Source: Rhodoferax sp. PAMC 29310 (lineage in GTDB: Bacteria > Pseudomonadota > Gammaproteobacteria > Burkholderiales > Burkholderiaceae_C). Taken from it: a stretch of 64,000 nucleotides of DNA. The stretch is from NCBI RefSeq assembly GCF_017948265.1, contig NZ_CP072852.1, positions 1,798,001-1,862,000 on the forward strand, written 5' to 3'. The notes under the pieces were generated by a model that searched no databases, was not told the origin of the DNA, and worked only from the letters and a program-made list of their open reading frames with translations. Below, in pieces: positions 54,367-63,497 of this stretch (within the stretch, counting starts at the first letter, position 1; every line of letters starts with the position of its first letter). The translations under genes were made by a program, and so were the position numbers.

Positions 54367-55197
54367 TCAGCCTTTCAGGCCGCCTTGCGTCAAACCACCC
54401 ACCACACGCTCCTGAAACACGGCGATGAGCACCGCAATCGGAACAATGGCAACAATCAGTGCCGCCGAGATGATGGGCCAGGGGAAGGTGAACTCGCCCT
54501 GGTACAGCGAAATGCCCACAGGCAGCGTGCGCATGCTGGCCGACGAGTTCAGCGACAAGGCCAGCAAGAACTCATCCCAGGCATTCACAAAGGCCAGAAT
54601 GCCGGCCGTGAACACGCCAGGCGCGGCCAGGGGAACCACAATGCGCCACAACGCACCCATGCGGGTGCAGCCGTCAATCATGGCGGCGTTCTCCAGGTCT
54701 TTGGGAATGCTCTGGAAAAAGCTCACCAGCACCAGCGTGCACACCGGCAGGTTCAGCACCACATACGGCAAGATGAGTGCGGTGTAGGTGTTCAGCAAGT
54801 CCATGGCCCTGAAGGTCTCAAAAATGGGCACCAACAAAGTCACCAGCGGGAACATGCTGGATGCGATGATGGTCGTCAAAATAACTTGGCGGTACTTTAA
54901 ATTGAGCCGGGCGATCGCATACGCGGCGCAGGCCGACACCAGCAAAGACAGTGCGGTGGCCCCCAGCGCAACAATCAAACTGTTGCTCAGGTAACGCAGC
55001 AAGGGTTGGTCGGTGAAGGCCTGCACATAGTTTTGCAGGGTGACGTTTTGCGGCCACCAAGTGATGGGCTTCTGAACCAGCTCGGTTTCGCTTTTGAGCG
55101 AGGTGAACAAAATCCAGACGGCGGGAAAGAAGCCGTTGATGACCACCAGACCGGCGGCAATCACGCGCAGTTGCATGGATGACCAGCTCCAGTTCAT
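54367..55197 (-). CDS. Carbohydrate ABC transporter permease (MalG/UgpE type)
   Basis: 276 residues, six membrane helices. The EAA motif region reads DLENAAMIDGCTRMGALWRI, then VVPLAAPGVFTAGILAFVNA. The C-terminus VVGGLTQGGLKG is typical of MalG-type proteins. It overlaps the preceding permease by 4 bases (ATGA), so the two halves of the channel are translationally coupled. Confidence 0.94.
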   Translation of the reverse strand: MNWSWSSMQLRVIAAGLVVINGFFPAVWILFTSLKSETELVQKPITWWPQNVTLQNYVQAFTDQPLLRYLSNSLIVALGATALSLLVSACAAYAIARLNLKYRQVILTTIIASSMFPLVTLLVPIFETFRAMDLLNTYTALILPYVVLNLPVCTLVLVSFFQSIPKDLENAAMIDGCTRMGALWRIVVPLAAPGVFTAGILAFVNAWDEFLLALSLNSSASMRTLPVGISLYQGEFTFPWPIISAALIVAIVPIAVLIAVFQERVVGGLTQGGLKG

Positions 55198-56084
55198 GCG
55201 TTTCTCCCGACACGGTGCAAGTAAAACGAGGTCACCACAATCGACAGCAGGAACATGCCCACCGCCAAAGTGGAGCCGTAACCCACGTCCAGGTACTCAA
55301 TCGTGGTTTTGTGAATCAGCATGGCCAGCGTTTCAGTCGTGTTGCCCGGGCCGCCCCGGGTCATGGTGTAGGGAATATCAAAGGTCTGCAAGGCGGTAAT
55401 CGTTCGAAAGATCAGCGCCACGATGATGCTGGGCATCAACATGGGAATGGTGATCTGCCAGAACTGCTGCCACTTGTTGGCGCCATCCACTTCCGCCGCT
55501 TCATACAGCGACTTTGGAATCATTTGCAGCCCAGCCAGCAGGATCAGCGCCATAAAGGACGAGGTTTTCCAGATGATGGTCAGGCAGATCGCGGTGAACG
55601 CCCAGTTGGGGCGCAGCAACCACATGGTGGGCTCGGTCTGCAGGCCCAAGCGGCGAACAATGTCATTCACCACGCCGTACTCGGTGTGAAAAAACCAGGC
55701 AAATATCAATCCAGCAAAGCTCAAGGGCAAAGCCCAAGGCAGCAGCAGCGAAAGACGCACCGGCCACTTGCGGCGAAAAGGCAGGTTGGCCAGCAGGGCC
55801 AGCCCCAAGCCCATCACCAAAGCACCGGGTACCGTGATCAAGGTGATCAGCAGCGTGTTTTTGGTGGCATTCCAAAAATCGGCGTCTTTGATCACATCCG
55901 CATAGTTCTGCAGGCCCAAAAACAGGGCGCCACCGCCCCCACCAGACAGGCGCAAGTCAAAAAAGCTGTTGTAAATCAGCTTGCCGATCGGGTAGACAAC
56001 AATCAGCCCGATCAAGATAAAAGCCGGTGCCAACAGCAGCCAGGCCAGTGCCTTCTCGGACGGATCGCGTAATTTGCTCAACAT
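55194..56084 (-). CDS. Carbohydrate ABC transporter permease (MalF/UgpA type)
   Basis: 296 residues, six helices; ALAWLLLAPAFILIGLIVVY is the usual first one. EAA region: IPKSLYEAAEVDGANKWQQF, then ITIPMLMPSIIVALIFRTI. It begins 21 bases after the binding-protein gene. Confidence 0.94.
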   Translation of the reverse strand: MLSKLRDPSEKALAWLLLAPAFILIGLIVVYPIGKLIYNSFFDLRLSGGGGGALFLGLQNYADVIKDADFWNATKNTLLITLITVPGALVMGLGLALLANLPFRRKWPVRLSLLLPWALPLSFAGLIFAWFFHTEYGVVNDIVRRLGLQTEPTMWLLRPNWAFTAICLTIIWKTSSFMALILLAGLQMIPKSLYEAAEVDGANKWQQFWQITIPMLMPSIIVALIFRTITALQTFDIPYTMTRGGPGNTTETLAMLIHKTTIEYLDVGYGSTLAVGMFLLSIVVTSFYLHRVGRNA

Positions 56085-56105
56085 GGGTCTGCAGTCCTGG
56101 TTCGC

Positions 56106-57362
56106 TTAGCGCATGACGCGGTTCAATTTGCCTTCGATTTCTGCCACGCCATCGGCCGGTGTCTTGACCCGGGCCAAGATGGCACTGGTGGTGGTGCGAA
56201 CCACGTCAGACACCTCACCATAGCGCGCGCTAATGGGACGGGCACGACCGGCCACCACCACTTTGGCGGCATCTTTGAACCAAGGCACAGCCTTGATCAC
56301 ATCAGCGTCGGTATAGACACTTTCCACGGTGGGCAACAAGGAGCCTTCAACCGCCAGAAACTTGCTTGATGCGGGAGAGGCCATGAACTGCACCAACTTG
56401 GCGGCATCAGCTTTGCTCTTGCTGAAGGAGCTCACCGCCCACTGCCAGCCACCCACGCAGGTGGCGCTCTTGCCGCCAGCCATTGCGGGCAATGGCATCA
56501 CGCCTACCTTGCCCTTGACCTGGCTGTCAGCGTCGTCTTTGAAACGGTCCCAGGCAAAGCCCCAGTTGATGGCAAAAGCCACCTGACCAGCCTTGAACTC
56601 GTTCACCGTGGCCGGTGTGGTTACCTCGGCGATGTTTTTCTTCATCACGCCCTGGTCCACAAGCTTGAGCCACATCTCCATGCCTTTGGTGGCCGCTTCT
56701 TTGTCCAGCGTGAGCTTGCCATTGGCGTCATTGAACGACTTGCCGGCGCTCCAGTAAGGCAGCAAGAAGGTGCACACGGCGCCTTCAATGGGTGCGCCCT
56801 GGATGCTCAGGCCTTGCAGGTTCGGGTTGCCCTCGCCTTTTTGAATGGTCTGGGCGGCTGCGCTCAACTCGTCCCAAGTCTTCGGCTCAGCCAGCTTGTA
56901 CTTTTCCAGCAAATCTTTGCGGTAGTACATGAACATGGCATCCGCAAACGCGGGCATGGCCGCAACTTTGCCGTTCACCACATTGGCATTGGCATAAACA
57001 GGCAAATACGGCTTCAAGGCGGCGGTGCCACCCACATAGCTGTCCAACGGCTCAATCCAGCCGGCGTTGGAGTACTGGCTGGGGTTGACGATGTCGATCA
57101 GGAAGATGTCGATGGCCGAATCTTTGGCATTCAGCACCGTGCTGAGGTATTGGCGCTGCAATTCTGACGTCGCCCCGCCGGTTTCGATGTCAACCTTGAT
57201 GCCGGGGTTGGCGACCTGGAACTGGTCAAACAACTTGCGCATCAAATCCGGGCGCTGGTTTTGGCCGCCCGAGAACACACGCAAAGTGGTTTGCTGGGCC
57301 GAAGCCATGCCAGCAACCAGGCTGGCGCCCAGTGCCAGCGTGACGAGATGGGAACGTTTCAT
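56106..57362 (-). CDS. Carbohydrate ABC transporter substrate-binding protein (family 1)
   Basis: 418 residues with signal peptide MKRSHLVTLALGASLVAGMA-SAQ. The mature part has TTLRVFSGGQNQRPDLMRKL, DIFLIDIVNPSQYSNAGWIE and FKAGQVAFAINWGFA, as in extracellular binding proteins for sugars. ATG 57362 is chosen because AAGGAG lies 8 bases upstream; the open frame to 57392 is not a signal sequence. A 119-base gap to the ATPase gene upstream could hold an internal promoter, but none is evident. Confidence 0.93.
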   Translation of the reverse strand: MKRSHLVTLALGASLVAGMASAQQTTLRVFSGGQNQRPDLMRKLFDQFQVANPGIKVDIETGGATSELQRQYLSTVLNAKDSAIDIFLIDIVNPSQYSNAGWIEPLDSYVGGTAALKPYLPVYANANVVNGKVAAMPAFADAMFMYYRKDLLEKYKLAEPKTWDELSAAAQTIQKGEGNPNLQGLSIQGAPIEGAVCTFLLPYWSAGKSFNDANGKLTLDKEAATKGMEMWLKLVDQGVMKKNIAEVTTPATVNEFKAGQVAFAINWGFAWDRFKDDADSQVKGKVGVMPLPAMAGGKSATCVGGWQWAVSSFSKSKADAAKLVQFMASPASSKFLAVEGSLLPTVESVYTDADVIKAVPWFKDAAKVVVAGRARPISARYGEVSDVVRTTTSAILARVKTPADGVAEIEGKLNRVMR

Positions 57363-57481
57363 TGCAGTCTCCTTGGTATAAATATCAAACAACTAAACTC
57401 AAGAATTTCATGGCTTTTAGGCCTCCGGCCCAGATATACCGTTCGGGAGAAGCTCTCTTTTTAATAGCAAACCAATTTCAG

Positions 57482-58558
57482 TCAAGCGACCAACGCCAAA
57501 CCGGAATCGGCATCAAACAGATGCATATGGCTAAGGCTCAAGTACACCGTCAATGACTCACTTGGATTCAACTCAAAACTGGCTGGGCAGCGCGCCACCA
57601 GTTCGCAGTTGCCCACGCTCAAAGTCACCAGGGTTTCAGCCCCCAGCGGCTCGGTGAGTGCCACTTTGGCCGACACCGGCACCCGGCCATCGCCAGCGTC
57701 CAGGGCAACGTTCTCGGGCCGAATCCCAAATCGCAAGTCTTTGGCTGTGGCGCCGGCAAGGGCCAAAGCCGGCGGCAAGACAAAGCGGCAATTCCCCAGC
57801 ACCACCTGGCCGTCTGCCAGCGTGCAGGGCACCAGATTCATGGCCGGCGAGCCGGTGAACCCGGCCACAAACAAGGCGGCAGGCGTGTTGTAGATGTTCT
57901 TGGGCGTGTCGTATTGCATCTTGTGCCCCGCACTCAAGACCACAATGCGGTCGGCCAGCGTCATGGCCTCCACCTGGTCGTGGGTGACATAGATGATGGT
58001 GGCGCCCAAGCGCTGGTGCAAGCGCTTGATCTCGGTGCGCATTTCGGTGCGCAACTGGGCGTCCAGATTGCTCAGCGGCTCATCGAACAAAAACACCTTG
58101 GGTTGGCGCACGATGGCGCGGCCAATGGCCACCCGCTGGCGCTGCCCGCCTGACAAAGCGGCGGGCTTGCGGTCCAGCATGTGATCAATGCGCAACAAGC
58201 GGGCCGCGTCCATCACCCGGCGGTCAATCTCGTCGGCAGGCGTCCCCCGCAGGCGCAGGCCAAAGGCCATGTTGTCATACAGGCTCTTGTGCGGGTACAG
58301 CGCGTAGTCCTGAAACACCATGGCGATGTCGCGGTTGCGCGGGGGCTCATCATTCACACGTTTGCCATCAATGACCACATCACCACCACTGATCTCTTCC
58401 AGGCCGGCAATCATGCGCAACAAGGTGGACTTGCCGCAGCCCGAGGGGCCCACGAACACGACGAACTCGCCGTGCTCGATGTGCAAGTCCATGCCGTGAA
58501 TGATGACGTTCTTGCCGTCGTAGGTCTTTCGAACCTGTTGGAGTTCTACGCTTGCCAT
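57482..58558 (-). CDS. Carbohydrate ABC transporter ATP-binding protein (UgpC/MalK type)
   Basis: 358 residues. Walker A GPSGCGKSTLLRMIAGLE, signature LSGGQRQRVAIGRAIV, Walker B VFLFDEPLSNLDAQLR, H-loop VTHDQVEAMTLADR. The C-terminal TOBE/OB region (LRFGIRPENVALDAGDGRVP) is the regulatory domain of this group. It energises the two permeases encoded downstream. It starts 1 base after the aldolase stop. Confidence 0.94.
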   Translation of the reverse strand: MASVELQQVRKTYDGKNVIIHGMDLHIEHGEFVVFVGPSGCGKSTLLRMIAGLEEISGGDVVIDGKRVNDEPPRNRDIAMVFQDYALYPHKSLYDNMAFGLRLRGTPADEIDRRVMDAARLLRIDHMLDRKPAALSGGQRQRVAIGRAIVRQPKVFLFDEPLSNLDAQLRTEMRTEIKRLHQRLGATIIYVTHDQVEAMTLADRIVVLSAGHKMQYDTPKNIYNTPAALFVAGFTGSPAMNLVPCTLADGQVVLGNCRFVLPPALALAGATAKDLRFGIRPENVALDAGDGRVPVSAKVALTEPLGAETLVTLSVGNCELVARCPASFELNPSESLTVYLSLSHMHLFDADSGLALVA

Positions 58559-58559
58559 C

Positions 58560-59357
58560 TCAATACCCTTGACTTTGAATTTGAATGTCCTGCGCCCGAA
58601 TGGCCGACAGCACAGCAGCGTTTTGGCGCATCAGCAAGCCCAAGTCAGAGCCGCAACCAATGTAGTCAAACCCGGCCGCCCGGTACAAGGCCACCGCCTC
58701 GGGCGTGCCGCCCACGGTGCCCACGGGCTTGCCCACCTGGTGACAGCGCTTCACGCCATCGGCCATCAGCGCCACCACCTCGGGGTGCAACAAATCTCCC
58801 ACATGGCCCATGGCGCCGCTCAAATCACCCGGCCCCATGAAGATCGAATCGACGCCCGGTACGGACGCAATTTCTTCAATGCAGGCCATGGACTCTGGGG
58901 TTTCAACTTGCACAATGACGCTCACCCCCGCGTTGGCCACCTTGAAATAGTCCTTGACCGTGCCAAATCGGGAGGCGCGGCTCATGCCTGCCATGCCACG
59001 CGAACCCTCGGGGGCGTATTTGGCGGCAGACACCGCCCGCCGGGCCTCTTCAGCCGACTGAACAAAGGGAAACATCACCGTCTGCACGCCGGCATCTAGC
59101 ACCCGCTTGACCATCACGGCGTCATTCCACGGCACGCGGGTGATGGGCACCATGGGGGTGCCCGCCACGGCCTGCAGCAGATAGATGATCTCCATCATGT
59201 CCAGTGGTGTGTGTTCCATGTCCAGCACCGCCCAGTCGTAACCGGCGCAGCCCATGGCCTCGGCCACCACCGGACTGGCCGACATGACCCAGGAACCGAC
59301 CGGGTAGCCGGCAGGCAGGTCTTTGCGCGCCAACAAGGTTTTGAAAGGGTTGTTCAT
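58560..59357 (-). CDS. HpcH/HpaI family aldolase (2-keto-3-deoxy sugar acid type)
   Basis: 265 residues, class II metal-dependent pyruvate aldolase. WAVLDMEHTPLDMMEIIYLL holds the metal/substrate region, RVPWNDAVMVKRVLDAGVQT the Arg for pyruvate, and VQVETPESMACIEEIA the metal-binding Glu; GPGDLSGAMG completes it. Members split 2-keto-3-deoxy-aldonates (such as keto-deoxy-rhamnonate) into pyruvate and an aldehyde. It is translationally coupled (ATGA) to the dehydratase gene that would make its substrate. Confidence 0.92.
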   Translation of the reverse strand: MNNPFKTLLARKDLPAGYPVGSWVMSASPVVAEAMGCAGYDWAVLDMEHTPLDMMEIIYLLQAVAGTPMVPITRVPWNDAVMVKRVLDAGVQTVMFPFVQSAEEARRAVSAAKYAPEGSRGMAGMSRASRFGTVKDYFKVANAGVSVIVQVETPESMACIEEIASVPGVDSIFMGPGDLSGAMGHVGDLLHPEVVALMADGVKRCHQVGKPVGTVGGTPEAVALYRAAGFDYIGCGSDLGLLMRQNAAVLSAIRAQDIQIQSQGY

Positions 59358-61096
59358 CAGAAAATCACCGGTTCAGGGGTAGGCGAATTGCCCTGCAAAA
59401 AGTCGAAGTCGCAGCCTTCATGCGCCTGGGTCACATGCTGCTGGTACAAGCGAGTGAAGCCACGCATTGGCAAGGCTGAGGTGGGTATCCAGGCGGCCCG
59501 CCGGGCCTCCAGCTCTTCGGCCGACACCTCCAAATGCAGGCGTCGCTGCGCCACATCCAGGTCAATCATGTCGCCTGTTCGCACCAGCGCCAGCGGTCCA
59601 CCGACCGCACTTTCAGGAGAAATATGCAGCACGCAGGTGCCGTAGTGCGTGCCGCTCATGCGGGCATCACTCAGGCGCAACATGTCGCGCACACCTTGTT
59701 TGAGCAGCTTGGCGGGAATGGGCAAATTGCCCCACTCCGGCATGCCGGGTGCGCCCACGGGGCCAGCATTGCGCAGCACCAACACGGTGTTTTCGTCGCA
59801 ATCCAGGGCCTCGTCAGCCATGGCCTTGAGCATCTCGGGTTGGTTGTCAAACACCAAGGCCGGGCCCCGGTGCTTCAGCAGCTTTTCACTGGCGGCACTG
59901 GGCTTGATGACCGCACCGTTGGGCGCCAAGTTACCTTTCAACACGGCCAAAGCGCCGGCATGACTCACCGGGCGGTCCAGCGGACGAATCACATCGGGAT
60001 CCAGCACCTCGGCTTTCGACAGGTTTTGCGCCACCGTGCTGCCTGCCACCGTGAGTTCGGTGGTGGACAAAAAGGGTTCAATGACTTTCATCAACGCAGG
60101 CAGGCCACCGGCGTAATAAAAATCTTCCATCAAGCGGTCACCACTGGGAAACAAGTTGGCCAACACGGGCACCGTTTGCGCCATGGCATCCAGATCATCC
60201 AGGCTCAGTTCAATGCCCAGGCGCCCTGCCATGGCTATGACGTGCACCGCTGCGTTGGTGGAGCCGCCCAGCGCCATCTGCACGGCCAAGGCATTTTGAA
60301 ACGAGCCACGCGTCACCACGCGGGAGGGCTTCAGGTCTTGCCACACCATCTCGACAATACGCTCGCCACAGGTGGTGGCCATGCGGGTGTGGGCCGAGTC
60401 CATGGCGGGGATGCTGCTGGCACCGGGCAAAGTCAGGCCCAGTGCTTCCACCATGCCGGTCATGGTCGAGGCCGTGCCCATGGTGTTGCAGGTGCCGGGG
60501 GCGCGCGTCATGCGGCTCTCCAGATGCTGCAGCTCGGCAGCATCAATCTTTCCCGCCTGGTAGTCGTCCCAGAAAATGCGGGTGTGGGTGCCTGCGCCAA
60601 TGCTGCGCGAGACACCGTCTTTGACGTAGCGGTCATTGAGCATGGGCCCGGCAGGAACAAACAGTGTGGGAATGTCCATGCTGAACGCGCCCATGAGGGT
60701 GCCCGGCGTCGTCTTGTCACACCCAGCCAAGATCACCACACCATCGCAAGGCAGGCTGCGCAACAGCTCTTCCACTTCCATGGCGAGAAAGTTGCGGTAC
60801 AGCATGGTGGTGGGCTTGACCATGACCTCACCCAAACTCATGGCGGGCAGCTCTACCGGGTAGCCACCGGCGGCCAAAATGCCTTTTTTGACCGACTCCA
60901 CCCGCTGGGGAAAGTGCGCGTGGCACGGTGACAGGTCGCTCCAGGTGTTGATGATCGCAATCATCGGGCGATTCATGACGTCTTCCCGGCGTGCGCCCTG
61001 CTGCTGCATGCGCTGTCGGTGTGCAAAGCCGCGCATGCCGGTGTCGGCAAACCAGCGGCGGCTGCGCAGTTCAGCCAGTGTTTTTCGATCGTTCAA
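59357..61096 (-). CDS. IlvD/Edd family dehydratase, probable sugar-acid (arabinonate-type) dehydratase
   Basis: 579 residues. Fe-S and metal segments: GCDKTTPGTLMGAF, APGTCNTMGTASTMTGM; NGAVIKPSAASEKLLKHRGP and MSGTHYGTCVLHISPESAVG near the C-terminus. The opening LRSRRWFADTGMRGFAHRQR is typical of the arabinonate/xylonate/galactonate dehydratase branch and not of valine-pathway IlvD. It would turn an aldonate into 2-keto-3-deoxy-aldonate. First gene of the leftward operon, divergent from the LacI-type gene and next to its operator. Confidence 0.92.
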   Translation of the reverse strand: MNDRKTLAELRSRRWFADTGMRGFAHRQRMQQQGARREDVMNRPMIAIINTWSDLSPCHAHFPQRVESVKKGILAAGGYPVELPAMSLGEVMVKPTTMLYRNFLAMEVEELLRSLPCDGVVILAGCDKTTPGTLMGAFSMDIPTLFVPAGPMLNDRYVKDGVSRSIGAGTHTRIFWDDYQAGKIDAAELQHLESRMTRAPGTCNTMGTASTMTGMVEALGLTLPGASSIPAMDSAHTRMATTCGERIVEMVWQDLKPSRVVTRGSFQNALAVQMALGGSTNAAVHVIAMAGRLGIELSLDDLDAMAQTVPVLANLFPSGDRLMEDFYYAGGLPALMKVIEPFLSTTELTVAGSTVAQNLSKAEVLDPDVIRPLDRPVSHAGALAVLKGNLAPNGAVIKPSAASEKLLKHRGPALVFDNQPEMLKAMADEALDCDENTVLVLRNAGPVGAPGMPEWGNLPIPAKLLKQGVRDMLRLSDARMSGTHYGTCVLHISPESAVGGPLALVRTGDMIDLDVAQRRLHLEVSAEELEARRAAWIPTSALPMRGFTRLYQQHVTQAHEGCDFDFLQGNSPTPEPVIF

Positions 61097-61142
61097 GATA
61101 GTGATACACCTACGGTTGATTCAGATTAATAACAAGGACTTT

Positions 61143-61158
61143 ATGTTAGCGCTAACAT
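61143..61158. promoter_or_regulatory. LacI-family operator, perfect 16-bp palindrome
   Basis: ATGTTAGCGCTAACAT is perfectly symmetric with the central CG dyad that LacI/PurR-type repressors recognise. It lies between the divergent dehydratase and repressor genes, 47 bases from one start and 27 from the other, so it can control both. Confidence 0.85.
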
Positions 61159-61184
61159 TAACGACAATCTGAGTAAAAATCATC

Positions 61185-62267
61185 ATGGAAAACCCTGATT
61201 CACCCAAAATTGCTGTCACGTCGGTTGGCCGCCGTGGCCATGGCAAGGCCACTTTGGCTGACGTGGCTCGGCGCGCGGGCGTGACCACCATGACGGTGTC
61301 CCGCATGCTGCGTGAGCCCCACCGGGTGTCCGATGAAACGGGGGAGCGCATCCGCCAAGCCCTGGCCGACACGGGCTACTCGCCCAATAAGCAGGCTGGT
61401 GTTTTGGCCAGTGGCCGCTCTGCCATCGTGGCCGCCATCATTCCCAACGTCGCCAACTCCATCTTTGCCGAGACCGTGCAGGGCCTGTCTGATGTGTTGC
61501 AACCCGCCGGCTTGGAGTTGCTGCTGGCGTCCACCAACTACAGCCTGGAACGCGAAGAGGAACAGTTGCGCGCCGTGATGGGCTGGGCCCCAGCCGCTCT
61601 CGTGGTCACCGGGTTGCGCCACACAGACGGGGCCATGGCCCTGTTGCGACAGGCACAGGCCAGTGGCACGCCGGTCATCGAGATTTGGGAGAAAGATCCC
61701 GCAGAGGTGGAGTTCATCCAGATTGGCTTCAACCACCGCAGCGTGGGCCAAACCATGGCCCAACATCTGCTGGAGTGCGGTCACACCGACCTGGTTTATG
61801 TGGACAGTGGCGTGGAAGAAGACTTTCGCGCCCATGAGCGCGGCGAGGGATTTGCGGCGACGGCCGAGCGGGCCGGCGCCACGGTGCGCATCATCAGGGC
61901 CGAGCGTGGCGAACCGATGGCGGCGGGACGAAAAGCCTTGCTGGGACTAGACCCGGCCCAATTGCCCCACGGCATGGCCTTTGCCAACGATCACTTGGCT
62001 GCTGGTGCGTGGTTGCAAGCGCAGGAGGCCGGCATTCATGTGCCCACTGATCTGGCCTTGCTCGGGTTTGGCGACTTCCCCATCGCCGGCCAGTTGGGCG
62101 GTGGCATCAGCACGATGGCGGCACCCCGCTATGACATTGGTCAAAACGCCGGCCTGAAAATATTGAGCGACCTGGACTTAAAACCGTTGTGCAACGGCGT
62201 CTCAAACTCTCTCAAGCCGACGTTGATTATGCGCAACACCACCCGGCTGCCGCCTAAATCAAGCTGA
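61185..62267 (+). CDS. LacI-family transcriptional repressor of the sugar-acid locus
   Basis: 360 residues. N-terminal helix-turn-helix and hinge: ATLADVARRAGVTTMTVSRM and LREPHRVSDETGERIRQALA. A periplasmic-binding-protein-like sensor domain follows (AIVAAIIPNVANSIFAETVQ), GntR/gluconate-type by similarity. A sugar or sugar acid should release it from the adjoining palindrome. Its 3' end overlaps the converging AEC transporter gene by 14 bases. Confidence 0.93.
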   Translation: MENPDSPKIAVTSVGRRGHGKATLADVARRAGVTTMTVSRMLREPHRVSDETGERIRQALADTGYSPNKQAGVLASGRSAIVAAIIPNVANSIFAETVQGLSDVLQPAGLELLLASTNYSLEREEEQLRAVMGWAPAALVVTGLRHTDGAMALLRQAQASGTPVIEIWEKDPAEVEFIQIGFNHRSVGQTMAQHLLECGHTDLVYVDSGVEEDFRAHERGEGFAATAERAGATVRIIRAERGEPMAAGRKALLGLDPAQLPHGMAFANDHLAAGAWLQAQEAGIHVPTDLALLGFGDFPIAGQLGGGISTMAAPRYDIGQNAGLKILSDLDLKPLCNGVSNSLKPTLIMRNTTRLPPKSS

Positions 62268-63201
62268 CCAGCGCCATCACCAGGGAAATGGTCACCACGC
62301 CAATGACCGTCGAAACGGCCAGGCTGGCGGTGATGAGGTCCTGAGCGACTTCGTACTTCTGGGAAAACATGAATACATTGGCGCCTATCGGCAAAGCGGC
62401 GGCCACAATCATCACGCTCAGAGGCAGGCCGTGCATGCCCGCGGCCCACCCCACAGCCGCCATGATGGCGGGAAACACCAAATTTTTGATCAAGCTCAGC
62501 CCCAAGGCGGCCTTGAGCTGCTTACCGACTCGCCCATTCGTGATGGTCACCCCCACCAGCACCAGCGCCAGCGGGCCAAAGGCATTGCCCAGCAATTGCA
62601 GCGGTTTGTCCACCACCTCGGGCACCACCAGCCCCGTCTGCGCAAACAGCAGTCCCACAATGATGGGCAGCGGCACCGGGTGAATGATGCCGTTGCGCAT
62701 CGCCGTCAAAATGGTGCGAAACATCGGGCGCCCGGCCGCAGCGCCGCTCGCCGCGTCCTCGCGGGCCACGGACAACTCCAGCACCACTGTAGCCATCGTC
62801 AACAGCACCAGCGCATGCACGGAAATCAAGGTGAACAAGGTGATTAGTCCCGCCTCACCGTAGGCCAGTCCGATCAGCGGGGTACCAATCACCAGCGTGT
62901 TGCTGAAGGTGGCGCCCAGCCCCAACACGGCAGCCCGTCGGGTCGCACCTTTCCAGAAGAACATGGCAAAAAACAGAATCGCAGCGGCCACAAAGTACAT
63001 GGCCACCGGTTTGAAATTGAGGTCTTCCACATGCACCGTGCTCATGGTTCGAAACAGCAAGGCTGGCGTCAACACCATAAAAACCAGATTTGAGAGATCT
63101 TTTGTGGCCTCAGCCCTTATCCAACCTGCACGACCAGCTATAAAACCAATAGCAATCAACAGCATCACGGGCAAGAGTGCGGAGAGGACAGGGTTGTTCA
63201 C
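62254..63201 (-). CDS. AEC family transporter (auxin efflux carrier-like)
   Basis: 315 residues, about ten membrane helices in two inverted halves. LPVMLLIAIGFIAGRAGWIR at the start and FSNTLVIGTPLIGLAYGEAG in the middle fit bacterial AEC/MdcF-type permeases, which move organic acids such as malonate. ANVFMFSQKYEVAQDLITAS near the C-terminus is strongly conserved in the family. No operon partner; converging with the LacI-type gene. Confidence 0.92.
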   Translation of the reverse strand: MNNPVLSALLPVMLLIAIGFIAGRAGWIRAEATKDLSNLVFMVLTPALLFRTMSTVHVEDLNFKPVAMYFVAAAILFFAMFFWKGATRRAAVLGLGATFSNTLVIGTPLIGLAYGEAGLITLFTLISVHALVLLTMATVVLELSVAREDAASGAAAGRPMFRTILTAMRNGIIHPVPLPIIVGLLFAQTGLVVPEVVDKPLQLLGNAFGPLALVLVGVTITNGRVGKQLKAALGLSLIKNLVFPAIMAAVGWAAGMHGLPLSVMIVAAALPIGANVFMFSQKYEVAQDLITASLAVSTVIGVVTISLVMALVSLI

Positions 63202-63497
63202 GGGCAGGCAATCAAAAGGGTCAGAGCAGGTTGTTGCTTATTTTCACCGGCTTTTTCGGTCAAGGTGCCCCGGTCACCCCCAACTCGTTGCGCAGGGATG
63301 GTCACCGTTGTCCTCGGCATGCAGCACATCTGACAAAACGCATTGATAAGATTCCTCAACTGCCTAAAATAGACCAAAATTCGCGGTATTTCCGGTCTTC
63401 TTGTGCGATTCCGGGCGCTTTCCCAAAGATGCGTGGAGACATCGGGGCGAAATGGTTCAACCTGCGTCAGCCACATTGCAGCCAGGGAGGGTTTAGT

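Noticed and set aside
63128-63162. Repeat-like sequence in the AEC transporter gene
   Set aside because: It partly matches the dispersed repeat on the minus strand, but it encodes LLIAIGFIAGRAGW, which is normal for the family, so the match is probably chance.
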